Positions 8,043-15,434 of a DNA stretch of 24,970 nucleotides are shown in pieces. The notes below the pieces were generated by a model. The model had not been told where the DNA came from. It was given only the letters and a program-made list of their open reading frames with translations, and did no database searches. The number at the start of each line of letters is the position of its first letter. Within the stretch, counting starts at the first letter, position 1. Where the stretch lies: positions 1 through 24,970 of the forward strand of contig JAICTU010000068.1 of NCBI GenBank assembly GCA_025936205.1, written 5' to 3'. The translations under genes were made by a program, and so were the position numbers. Source of the stretch: Polyangiaceae bacterium (GTDB lineage: Bacteria; Myxococcota; Polyangia; Polyangiales; Polyangiaceae).

Positions 8043-8399
8043 CTAGTATTCTCGCAAGCGGTCGATGGCGCGGCGTTCCGCTTTGGTAGGCCTGCCCGCT
8101 CCACGCGCACGCGGCGCGACGGCCTCTTCCCGAGGTGGCGGTGGCGGTGAATGGTCTTCGTACAGCTTCTGCGCTTCGGGTGCCGAGAGCCGCTTTTCGG
8201 CCAGGGCCGCCACGATCCAGACCACCGAGCCGCGCGGGGCTTGCGCGCGAATTTCGTCGCCGGCGCGCACCGGGTGACTGGGCCGCACCGCTATGCCGTT
8301 GACCTTCACGTGACCGCCCGTGCAGGCCTGCTGTGCGAGCGAACGCGTCTTGTACAGGCGCGAAGCGGACAGCCAACGATCGATCCTCACCGACTCCAT
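8043..8399 (-). CDS. hslR: S4-domain RNA-binding protein, Hsp15-like
   Basis: A 118-residue protein matching the Hsp15 layout. The S4 domain is at residues 4-60 (RIDRWLSASRLYKTRSLAQQ, then GGHVKVNG, RPSHPVRAGDEI), followed by a segment resembling the family's ITEQRRPASEAALLYEE region (LAEKRLSAPEAQKLYED), and a basic tail ending GRPTKAERRAIDRLREY. Hsp15 binds the 50S subunit carrying nascent chains and helps recycle stalled large subunits. A Pro-rich insert (SPPPPPREE) separates the parts. The start at ATG 8399 is chosen to match homologues; ATG at 8420 is in frame and possible. The gene is divergent from the methyltransferase, whose N-terminal codons begin within about 45 bases, so promoter regions must overlap or lie inside the coding ends. 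Confidence 0.88.
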   Translation of the reverse strand: MESVRIDRWLSASRLYKTRSLAQQACTGGHVKVNGIAVRPSHPVRAGDEIRAQAPRGSVVWIVAALAEKRLSAPEAQKLYEDHSPPPPPREEAVAPRARGAGRPTKAERRAIDRLREY

Positions 8400-8444
8400 G
8401 GGTAGCGGAGATTGTTGCATCACCCAGGCAACCGCGCTAGGGCG

Positions 8445-9671
8445 ATGGGCCGCATGAACGCCGGCAGTCCCAGCAGCCAACCGCGGTCCGGGCAATCCTC
8501 AGGCTCCAGCGCCGATCTGGCGGTGCCAACGGTCCACGTCTCCGGCGACCTCAAGGCCTCGCTCAGCAAGGGGCACCCCTGGATCTATCGCGACCACCTT
8601 CCGGGCGGCATCGATCTTCCGCCGGGGAGCTGGCTGCGCGTGCATTGCGACGGCTGGACCGGCGTCGGCATCTTCGACCCGGCCTCTCCTTTGTCGGTGC
8701 GCATCTACAGCCGCGGCCACGTGCCCAATGCGGCGTGGTTCGAGCAGAGCGTCGAGCGTGCCCGACGGCGGCGTACGCCGCTGCTCGCAGATGGGACCAC
8801 CACGGCGTACCGCCTGATCAACGGCGAAGGCGACGGACTGCCGGGGATCGTCGTCGACGTCTATGGCCCCTTCGCCGTCGTGCACCTGGACTCCAACGCC
8901 TTGGCTCGCCTGGTCCCGTGGGTGGTGAGCGCGGTGCAGCGAGCGGTAGAGGTCAAAGGGATCGTCCAAAAAGGTCCGGACGGGCTGCAGGTGCTGGCAG
9001 GCCGCCCACCGCCGGATCGCCTGATCGTCTCGGAGCATGGGCTGCGCTTCTTCGCTGACCTGGGCAGCGGGCAAAAGACGGGGTTGTTCCTGGATCACCG
9101 CGAGAACCGCCGCAGCCTGGGCCAGTGGTGTCAGGGTGCGAGCGTGCTCAACCTGTTCTCGTACACGGGAGCGTTCTCGCTGCATGCCGCACGCGGCGGC
9201 GCGCGCCGCATCGTGAGCGTGGATCGCGCCTCCGAGGCGATGGCGCGCGCTCGTGACAACGTGGCGCTGAACGGCTTCGATCTCGACGCTTTCGAATTCG
9301 TCGCGGACGACGCCATCAAATACCTGGAGACGGCCGCGCGTGCGCAGCAGAGCTTCGATGTCGTGATCACCGACCCGCCCAGCTTCGCGCGTAACCGCAT
9401 GCAGCGGCGGCGAGCCCTGCGCGCCTACGAGCGCCTGCACACGCTCGCGCTCGGCGTGCTCGCCCCCGGTGGCCTGTACGCGGCAGCGAGCTGTACCTCC
9501 CAGCTCGACGTCGACACCTTCCGCGACAGCGTCGCGCAAGCGGCGGTGCGAGCCCGGCGCTCCCTCCAGCTGGTAATGGATGCAGGTCAAGCGATCGATC
9601 ACCCCGTCATGCTGGGGCACCCCGAGGGTCGCTATCTGAAGTTCCTGGCGTTGCGCAGCGTCGACGATTGA
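8445..9671 (+). CDS. Class I SAM-dependent rRNA methyltransferase, RlmI family
   Basis: A 408-residue protein with the RlmI-type order. An N-terminal PUA-like RNA-binding domain (from about residue 20, including LSKGHPWIYRDHLPGG) is followed by a central linking region (YRLINGEGDGLPGIVVDVYG) and a Rossmann methyltransferase domain. The last shows KTGLFLDHRENR, motif I VLNLFSYTGAFSLHAARGGA, SVDRASEAMARARDN, and motif IV ITDPPSFAR with Asp310. A late SCTSQLD is the usual family Cys segment. RlmI methylates C1962 of E. coli 23S rRNA at carbon 5; the exact target here is inferred. ATG at 8445 is preferred, with AGGG just upstream; ATG 8454 is also possible. It is divergent from the S4 gene, another 50S-associated factor. 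Confidence 0.92.
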   Translation: MGRMNAGSPSSQPRSGQSSGSSADLAVPTVHVSGDLKASLSKGHPWIYRDHLPGGIDLPPGSWLRVHCDGWTGVGIFDPASPLSVRIYSRGHVPNAAWFEQSVERARRRRTPLLADGTTTAYRLINGEGDGLPGIVVDVYGPFAVVHLDSNALARLVPWVVSAVQRAVEVKGIVQKGPDGLQVLAGRPPPDRLIVSEHGLRFFADLGSGQKTGLFLDHRENRRSLGQWCQGASVLNLFSYTGAFSLHAARGGARRIVSVDRASEAMARARDNVALNGFDLDAFEFVADDAIKYLETAARAQQSFDVVITDPPSFARNRMQRRRALRAYERLHTLALGVLAPGGLYAAASCTSQLDVDTFRDSVAQAAVRARRSLQLVMDAGQAIDHPVMLGHPEGRYLKFLALRSVDD

Positions 9672-9673
9672 CG

Positions 9674-9689
9674 AGCCCTCGAGGCTTTT
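9674..9689 (+). terminator. Weak hairpin after the methyltransferase
   Basis: AGCC (9674-9677) pairs with GGCT (9683-9686) and is followed by three T. The stem is short, so terminator function is tentative. Confidence 0.3.
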
Positions 9690-9987
9690 AGACGCGAGCA
9701 ACGCCGCGCGTCGACTCACATGCATCGCCTCCATCGCACCCGCATCGGGCGCGGCGCTGCGGCCATGAAATTCGCGCCGCGATGGAGCGTGGAATCGATC
9801 TGGCTCTGTAGCGGAGGCGAGCCTGCTGCAACTGCGATGCGACACGGAGCGCTCGCGGCGCAGCGGACGGCGCGTGCGCTCCGATCCGGGAAACGCTTCC
9901 AGCGTACGTCATCGAAACGCGGCCCATGCGCTCTTCGAACAAGCTTGTATTGGGCCTGGAAAGATCGTGGCTTCTGTGCTGATGCGA

Positions 9988-10034
9988 CACGTTTTACGTG
10001 ACCAATGCATGTGCCAGGGCTATAACTTCGTTAT
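9988..10034. promoter_or_regulatory. Pair of 5-3-5 dyads, possible operator
   Basis: CACGT-TTT-ACGTG (9988-10000) and ATAAC-TTC-GTTAT (10022-10034) are perfect dyads with three-base centres, 34 bases apart centre to centre (about three helical turns). Their arms differ, so one protein need not bind both. Confidence 0.35.
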
Positions 10035-10082
10035 CAGAATCCGCGACGGGATTGCTGTGTTGCAGCCGTCGGCGCGCCACTC

Positions 10083-10111
10083 GCAGCTCGTTGAACCTGT
10101 TCACGAGCTGC
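10083..10111 (+). repeat. Strong stem-loop in the leader of the Cys-rich lipoprotein gene
   Basis: GCAGCTCG-T-TGAAC (10083-10096) pairs with GTTCACGAGCTGC (10099-10111): thirteen base pairs with one bulged T and a minimal loop. It lies 45 bases upstream of the proposed GTG start. No T-run follows directly, so it is better read as an mRNA leader structure or protein-binding dyad than as a terminator. Confidence 0.55.
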
Positions 10112-10156
10112 TTGGCCAACGCTAGATTTTCACAAGCGCTGTCCGTGTTGCATCCA

Positions 10157-11827
10157 GTGAACACCACTCCGCAACTGCAAGGCCAGGCCCGATTCCCACG
10201 TGGCGGGCTGTTACTGGCCGTAGGCTTGTTCAGCGCGGCGGCGTTCGGCGCGCTGGCTTGCACGCTGGGCGAAGACTTCGAGCCGCGCAGCGTCGATAAC
10301 CAGCCGGATGACGTCACGGAGGTCACGGGCGCCGTGATGGCCACGGGCGGCGCTGCCGGCTGTACCGATCCGCGCGGCTGCTGCGCCACGAGCCAGGAGT
10401 GCGGCGCGGGCCAGGTCTGTCTCGGCGGCATCTGCCAGGTGCTCGATGACTGCAGCAGCCTGGACGACGTCAGCGTCTGCCAGATCGAGCTCTGCCCCGG
10501 CCCCAGTTGCCCCAGCAACGTCGCGCAGGACTCCTGCACTGACGGCGTGCGCAATCAAGACGAGACGGGAATCGATTGTGGCGGCTCGTGCCCCGCTGCG
10601 TGCGGCTCCTCACCTTCGTTTGCTTCTTGCAGCGACGGCGTGCGCAATCAAGACGAGACGGATCTCGATTGCGGCGGCAGTTGCGGCGCGAATTGCGCGG
10701 CGGGCAAGGGCTGCGCCCAGGACGGCGACTGCAATTCCGACCTGCTGTGCTCCCCCGGCTCGCACATCTGCACCGAGATCTCCTGCGCCGACGGACGGCA
10801 AGACGGTGCCGAGATCCTGATCGACTGCGGCGGCGGCAGCTGTCCGGGTTGCCCGGTGGGAACCGCCTGCGTCAACGCATCGGACTGCAACAGCGGCATC
10901 TGCGCGCTCGGCACCTGCCGCGCTTCACCGCTGTGCGAGGATGGAACCCGCGACGGCGAGGAGACAGACGTCGACTGCGGTGGCAGCGACACGACCTGCG
11001 ATCGCTGCGCGGACGGCAAGGCTTGTCGCGGCAATACCGACTGTGCGCGCGGCAACTGTGCGCAAGCTCTGGGAGCGGCCGGCGGCGCCGGCGGGACCTG
11101 CATCTCCTGCCAGGACGGGCTGCGCAACGGCAGCGAGACGGCCGTGGACTGCGGCGGGCCCGACCTCACCTGCCGCCGCTGCGCCAGCAACGCGACTTGC
11201 GGGCAGAACCGGGATTGTCAGAGCGGCATCTGCAGCGGCGGCGTGTGCGTGAACTTCTCCTGCGACGACAACCGACTCGACGGCAACGAGACGGGTGTCG
11301 ACTGCGGAGGCAACGGCGTAGGCTGCGCGCGCTGCGCCGACGGCGTCGCTTGCCGCCAGGGGTCCGACTGCGCCAGCGGCTCGTGCGCGGCGGGCGAGTG
11401 CGTCTCCTGCCAGGACAGCGTGCGCAACGGTACGGAGACGGACGTCGACTGCGGCGGCACCTGCGGCAGCTGCGCTCCGGGGCGCGCCTGCGGCAGAGAT
11501 GGGGACTGTGCGAGCGGCGCTTGCGTCGACGGTCGCTGCTGCGGCGGCAGCCAGGGCGATTGCACCCGCTGCGCCGAGCGCCTCTCCCCGACCATCGACT
11601 GCGACTCGCCCCAGAGCGGGCAAGACTCGACGGGCGTGCTCAACTGCCGCAACTTCCTGCAGTGCCTCGCCAGCAACCCCGCGATCTGCAGCACGCGCAA
11701 CGCTCCGGGCTGCAGCGGCGACAACCAGGCGAGCGACGCCTGCCCACACAATGACTACGGCGGGAATGCCGGCACGGGCCTGACCCGCGCCAACCAGGTG
11801 TTACTGAACGCCGGCTGCCAGCTTTGA
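10157..11827 (+). CDS. Secreted lipoprotein with seven Cys-rich repeats
   Basis: A 556-residue protein. The N-terminus has a basic stretch, a hydrophobic core (GGLLLAVGLFSAAAFG) and lipobox ALAC, so it should be a lipoprotein. After an acidic linker and a short Cys cluster come seven repeats of about 30-58 residues (roughly 10535-11545). Their core is C-x-D-G-x-R-N/D-G/Q-x-E-T-x-x-D-C-G-G, followed in most units by CxxC, GxxC, DC and SGxC. The closely spaced acidic residues and Cys suggest small disulphide-linked, perhaps metal-binding, modules. Such repeats are common in myxobacterial surface proteins, but their ligand is not known to me. The last ~90 residues form a different Cys-containing domain. 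No ribosome site is clear; GTG at 10157 is chosen because it gives a normal signal peptide, while the frame is open back to 9998. Confidence 0.8.
   Translation: MNTTPQLQGQARFPRGGLLLAVGLFSAAAFGALACTLGEDFEPRSVDNQPDDVTEVTGAVMATGGAAGCTDPRGCCATSQECGAGQVCLGGICQVLDDCSSLDDVSVCQIELCPGPSCPSNVAQDSCTDGVRNQDETGIDCGGSCPAACGSSPSFASCSDGVRNQDETDLDCGGSCGANCAAGKGCAQDGDCNSDLLCSPGSHICTEISCADGRQDGAEILIDCGGGSCPGCPVGTACVNASDCNSGICALGTCRASPLCEDGTRDGEETDVDCGGSDTTCDRCADGKACRGNTDCARGNCAQALGAAGGAGGTCISCQDGLRNGSETAVDCGGPDLTCRRCASNATCGQNRDCQSGICSGGVCVNFSCDDNRLDGNETGVDCGGNGVGCARCADGVACRQGSDCASGSCAAGECVSCQDSVRNGTETDVDCGGTCGSCAPGRACGRDGDCASGACVDGRCCGGSQGDCTRCAERLSPTIDCDSPQSGQDSTGVLNCRNFLQCLASNPAICSTRNAPGCSGDNQASDACPHNDYGGNAGTGLTRANQVLLNAGCQL
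10541..10661 (+). repeat. 28-base exact direct repeat within the Cys-rich gene
   Basis: The same 28 bases occur at 10541-10568 and 10634-10661, 93 bases (31 codons) apart in frame, encoding DGVRNQDET in two neighbouring repeats. Identity at synonymous positions points to a recent duplication or conversion, unlike the more diverged later units. Confidence 0.85.
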
Positions 11828-11841
11828 GCAGGGCTCAGGGC

Positions 11842-12312
11842 TCAGGCAAACGCTTTGAGAATCTCTTCCTGAATCCCGCGCAGCTCCAGGTAGGCCTGGT
11901 TGATCTGACTGACTTGCTCGCTCAGCTTCGCCACGAGCTGCCTTTTCTCCAGGCCGTTGCGGATGATGAGCCGTAGATCGTCGTTGTCCCAGGGCTTCTC
12001 CACGTATTGATAGAGAGCAACCTGATTGATCGCCTTGATCGCGTTCTCCTTGTCGGCGTAGCCGGTCAGCAGCACCCGCGGGACATCGGGCCGTAGCTCC
12101 CGGGCGCGCGTCAAGAAGCTGATCCCGTCCATTTCCGGCATGAGGAAGTCGGAGATGATGATGCCGACGTCTTCCGCCTCGAGGTGCGCGAGCGCCCGGC
12201 GCGCCGAGCCGAAGGTCACGACCTCATAGTCGGTCTCCAGCGTCAGGTACGTCGAGAGGCTGGTGAGGACCATCTCCTCGTCGTCGACGATCAGCACGGA
12301 CTCTCGCTGCAT
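11842..12312 (-). CDS. Response regulator receiver protein
   Basis: A 156-residue receiver protein with no recognisable DNA-binding or enzymatic output domain. Phosphorylation-site residues are in place: acidic pair D10-D11 (VLIVDDEE), phospho-acceptor Asp55 in IIISDFLMPEMDG, Thr83 in LLTGYAD, and Lys106 in YVEKPW. The receiver ends near residue 120 and is followed by a charged helix (LEKRQLVAKLSEQVSQINQA) likely to form a coiled coil, so output may run through protein contact. The KPWDNDDLRLIIRNGLEKR ending is like that of receivers joined to HD-GYP or kinase modules. The start at ATG 12312 has GAGAGGAG about ten bases upstream. It is divergent from Ser/Thr kinase 2 and convergent, 14 bases apart, with the Cys-rich gene. 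Confidence 0.92.
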   Translation of the reverse strand: MQRESVLIVDDEEMVLTSLSTYLTLETDYEVVTFGSARRALAHLEAEDVGIIISDFLMPEMDGISFLTRARELRPDVPRVLLTGYADKENAIKAINQVALYQYVEKPWDNDDLRLIIRNGLEKRQLVAKLSEQVSQINQAYLELRGIQEEILKAFA

Positions 12313-12437
12313 GGCTCTCGGGCTCCTCTCGGGCTCCAGCTCGAGTTCAATCCAAGCGCGCGCCGGCGGCCTCGTCAACCGCGCCCGGCTGGTTCCATGA
12401 GACACCCGCCCGGGCTTCGGACGGCGCATCCGGCGCG

Positions 12438-12453
12438 TGGCACGGCACAGGCC
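12438..12453 (+). promoter_or_regulatory. Sigma-54-like -24/-12 element upstream of kinase 2
   Basis: TGGCACGGCACAGGCC matches TGGCACG exactly at -24 and keeps the invariant GG and GC at the correct spacing. The -12 box is otherwise poor (AGGC instead of TTGC). It lies about 150 bases before the kinase 2 start in the region shared with the response regulator. Candidate only. Confidence 0.3.
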
Positions 12454-12605
12454 AGACGGCCGCTGAAGCTCCGACCTCGAGCTCCAGGAGCAGCGCGCGA
12501 TGGGCTGGACCTCGGCGACGCGCCGGGTCAGAAATTCGTCGCGAGATTTTGGCTCGAGCTCGCCCGCTGGCGGGCGAGGGAATGGGACGCGGGCAGCGAG
12601 AGCAG

Positions 12606-15434
12606 ATGACGGAGTTCGTCGGTACGGCACGCTATCAGCCGGTACGCCGCTTGGGTGCGGGCGGTATGGGCATCGTCTACGAAGTGTTCGATCGGGAACG
12701 CGGCGAACCCGTCGCGCTGAAGACGCTGAGCCGAATCGACCCGAGCGGCATCTACGATCTGAAGAAGGAGTTCCGCTCGCTCGCCGACGTGCGCCACCCG
12801 AACGTGGTGACGCTGTACGAGATGGTGAACGACGACGATCGCTGGTTCTTCACCATGGAGCTCGTGCACGGCTCTCCGTTCACCGAGCACGTCGCGCGCG
12901 ATGCGCTGCGCGCCAGGCCAGAGGTGTCGAGCAACGGGCTGACCATCACCGAGACGCGCATCGACCCGCGCCAGGGGCGCCCTTTCGACGAGGTCCGACT
13001 GCGCGCGGCCCTGGCCCAGTTGGTGCTCGGCGTGAGCGCGATCCATGCCGCCGGCAGGCTGCACCGAGACTTGAAGCCGAGCAACGTGCTGGTCACCGGC
13101 GAAGGTCGGGTGGTGGTGCTCGACTTCGGCCTGGTTCAGGACGACGGCCGCAGCGAGCCCGCGGACACCAGCCTGGACGATCACTGGCTGGTGGGGACTC
13201 CTGCGTACATGGCGCCCGAGCAGGCTGCCGGGCAGCGCGCCACCAAGGCCACGGACTGGTACGCGGTGGGCGCGATGCTGTACCGAGCGCTCACCGGGCA
13301 GCTGCCGTTCGACGGCAGCGTGAACGAGGTGCTCCTGCGCAAGCAAGCGGAAGAGCCGCGCGCACCGTCTTCCCTGGTCGACGGCCTGCCGCAAGATCTG
13401 GAGCAGCTGGCATTGCAGCTCCTCCAGCGCAGCGCCGATGCGCGAGCCGACGAGGCTGCCGTGCGCCGGCACCTGGCCCTGGATTCGGCGCCTGCACGCA
13501 TCAGCCTGCCGCCACACGAGCGCCTGGTGGGGCGTGAGGTCGAGCTCGGCTGGCTGCAGCACGCGCTCGACCAGTCGCGGCGCGGCGTGCCGCAGGTGCT
13601 GTTTCTGGAAGGCCCCAGCGGCTTCGGCAAGACCGCGCTCGCGCAGCACTTTTCGCGCGAGCTGCGGCGCGACCCGAGCGCGGTGGTGCTCTCGGGGCGC
13701 TGCTATCCGCGCGAAGCGCTGCCCTACCGCGCCTTCGATGCCGTGATCGATGCGCTCAGCCGCTACCTGAGCCGCTTGCCGGAAGCCCGCGCGCACGAGC
13801 TGCTGCCGCGCAACTGTCGTGCGCTGACCAGCCTGTTCCCCGTGCTGGAGCGGGTGTCCGCGATTCAGAACCAGCGCAGCCTGGCGCTGCCCCCGGCGAC
13901 GCTGGCCGAGCAGCGCGAGCGCGCCTTCGGAGCGCTGAAGGAGCTGCTGGCGCGCATCTCCGATCAGGGCCCGCTGTTGCTCGTGATCGAGAATCTGGAA
14001 TGGGGTGATGAAGACAGCGCCGAGCTGCTGGCACGCATCTGCAGCGATCCGGACCCGCCCGCGCTTCTCTTGATCGGCACGCATCACCCGCGCGCCGAGA
14101 GCGAAGGCGCGTTCTTCGCGCGGCTGGGCGCCCGTAATCCCGCGCTCGGAGCGGCGGTGCGTGAGCATCACAGCATCGGACCGCTGGCGCCCGAGCACGC
14201 CTTTCAGCTGTGCAAGGAGAAGCTGCACTGCCCGGACCGAGTCGCCTGGCGCCTGGCGGAAGAGACCGCCGGCGATCCGCTGCTCATCTCGCTCTTGTGC
14301 GAGCACCTGCGAGAGCACCCCGACGGCATCCCTTCCGGCTCTCGCACGCCGCTGGAGGCGCTGGTAGCATTCGAGCTCGGGCGGCTGGATGCCGACACGC
14401 TCGCCTGCCTCGATCTGATCACCGTCGCGGGAGCGCCCGTGTTGCCCGACGACCTGGGAGAGGCGCTGGGCCTCGCGCAGGAGCCGGTGCGCATCTGTCT
14501 CGCACAGCTGACGGACGAAGGCCTGCTGCAGCTGGTCTATCATCAGGGCCGGGAGTCGGTGAGCGTGCGCCACGAGCGCATCGCCAGCGCCCTGATCGCG
14601 CGCATGACGCCCGAGGAACTGGCGGGGTATCACGCCAGCTGGGCCGACGCGCTGCTGGCCCGGGGCCACGCGGAGCCGGAGACGCTGGCGGATCACTACC
14701 AGAAGGCCGGTGACGAGTCGCTCGCTCGCCGCTACGCCATTCAGGCGGCGCGCCGCGCCGAACGCGCGCTGGCGTTCGATCGCGCCGTGCATCTGTACGA
14801 GCGGGCGCTGGCGCTCGCGCCCAAGGGTCCCGAGCAAGCGGAGATCCTGGAATGGCTCGCCGAGACGCGACTGCACCTGGGCCAGCCCGGTAACGCCGCC
14901 GCGGCCTTGCTGGAAGCGGCTCGGCTGAGCCCGCCGGAGCGAGCCGCCGAGCTGCGCAAGCGTTCGGCGGCGCTGCGCCTGACCGATGAGCAGCTGGACG
15001 CGCTGTTCAGCGGCGGAGGCAACGGCGAGGGGCTGTTCGACGGCATCACGCGCGAGGCGGTGCAGGCATTCCTGGCCAAGGGACAACTGACCGACGCGGC
15101 CAAGGGCAGCTGTGTCTCACGCCGCAACGATCGCCCGGCATCGGTGCTGGTCGTGCTGGCAGGCGGCTTGCGCGTGGAACAAGCGGCCGGCAACGTCGAG
15201 CTCGGGCCAGGTGAAATCCTGGGCACGCTCTCCTTTCTGCACAACACACCGCGCCTGGCAGACGTGTATGCGACCGCCGACGGCACGCGCGTGCTGCGCA
15301 TCACGCGCGCATCGCTGGAGGAGCTCAATCAGACGCAGCCGCAGCTTGCACTGCAGTTGACGCTGAACCTCGCGCGCATTCTCTGCGGCAAGCTGGTCAA
15401 CGTGCATGCGCGAGCTTTTCGCCTGCCCGGCTAG
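12606..15434 (+). CDS. Ser/Thr kinase 2: kinase, ATPase, helical repeats and cNMP-like domain fusion
   Basis: A 942-residue cytoplasmic protein. Residues 8-290 are a Hanks-type kinase: LGAGGMGIVYE, VALK with Lys39, HRDLKPSN with Asp155, LDFG with Asp173, and GTPAYMAPEQ. About 305-640 is an AAA/STAND-type ATPase with Walker A GPSGFGKT (336-343) and a Walker B-like LLLVIENLEWGDEDS. The region 650-800 is helical and repeat-like (YAIQAARRAERALAFDRA, LYERALALAPK), suggesting TPR-type scaffolding. The end, about 808-935, resembles a cyclic-nucleotide-binding domain, with GPGEILGTLSFL and NTPRLADV. Kinase plus STAND ATPase resembles PknK-like regulators; the C-terminal addition is unusual. No membrane segment is seen. 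ATG 12606 has GAGAG upstream; ATG 12582 is in frame. Confidence 0.92.
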   Translation: MTEFVGTARYQPVRRLGAGGMGIVYEVFDRERGEPVALKTLSRIDPSGIYDLKKEFRSLADVRHPNVVTLYEMVNDDDRWFFTMELVHGSPFTEHVARDALRARPEVSSNGLTITETRIDPRQGRPFDEVRLRAALAQLVLGVSAIHAAGRLHRDLKPSNVLVTGEGRVVVLDFGLVQDDGRSEPADTSLDDHWLVGTPAYMAPEQAAGQRATKATDWYAVGAMLYRALTGQLPFDGSVNEVLLRKQAEEPRAPSSLVDGLPQDLEQLALQLLQRSADARADEAAVRRHLALDSAPARISLPPHERLVGREVELGWLQHALDQSRRGVPQVLFLEGPSGFGKTALAQHFSRELRRDPSAVVLSGRCYPREALPYRAFDAVIDALSRYLSRLPEARAHELLPRNCRALTSLFPVLERVSAIQNQRSLALPPATLAEQRERAFGALKELLARISDQGPLLLVIENLEWGDEDSAELLARICSDPDPPALLLIGTHHPRAESEGAFFARLGARNPALGAAVREHHSIGPLAPEHAFQLCKEKLHCPDRVAWRLAEETAGDPLLISLLCEHLREHPDGIPSGSRTPLEALVAFELGRLDADTLACLDLITVAGAPVLPDDLGEALGLAQEPVRICLAQLTDEGLLQLVYHQGRESVSVRHERIASALIARMTPEELAGYHASWADALLARGHAEPETLADHYQKAGDESLARRYAIQAARRAERALAFDRAVHLYERALALAPKGPEQAEILEWLAETRLHLGQPGNAAAALLEAARLSPPERAAELRKRSAALRLTDEQLDALFSGGGNGEGLFDGITREAVQAFLAKGQLTDAAKGSCVSRRNDRPASVLVVLAGGLRVEQAAGNVELGPGEILGTLSFLHNTPRLADVYATADGTRVLRITRASLEELNQTQPQLALQLTLNLARILCGKLVNVHARAFRLPG

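Larger units (their letters stand above)
9672..10156. other. Noncoding region of 485 bases with several dyads
   Basis: I see no convincing gene. Open frames here encode Arg/Ala/Ser-rich low-complexity peptides. It holds a weak terminator at its left end, two 13-base dyads of identical 5-3-5 form (9988-10000 and 10022-10034) and a long stem-loop (10083-10111). It is the upstream region of the Cys-rich lipoprotein gene and probably contains its promoter and leader. Confidence 0.6.

Noticed and set aside
9720..10001. Small plus- and minus-strand frames between the methyltransferase and the Cys-rich gene
   Set aside because: No ribosome site, Arg/Ser/Ala-rich peptides and no motif; treated as noncoding.
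10022..10034. Resemblance of ATAACTTCGTTAT to a loxP arm
   Set aside because: Ten bases match but there is no second arm or spacer; it is better described as a simple 5-3-5 dyad.
12528..15086. Very long open frame on the minus strand opposite Ser/Thr kinase 2
   Set aside because: It mirrors the codon structure of a high-GC gene; its peptide is Arg/Gln/His/Ala-rich with no motif, while the plus strand shows clear kinase and ATPase motifs.
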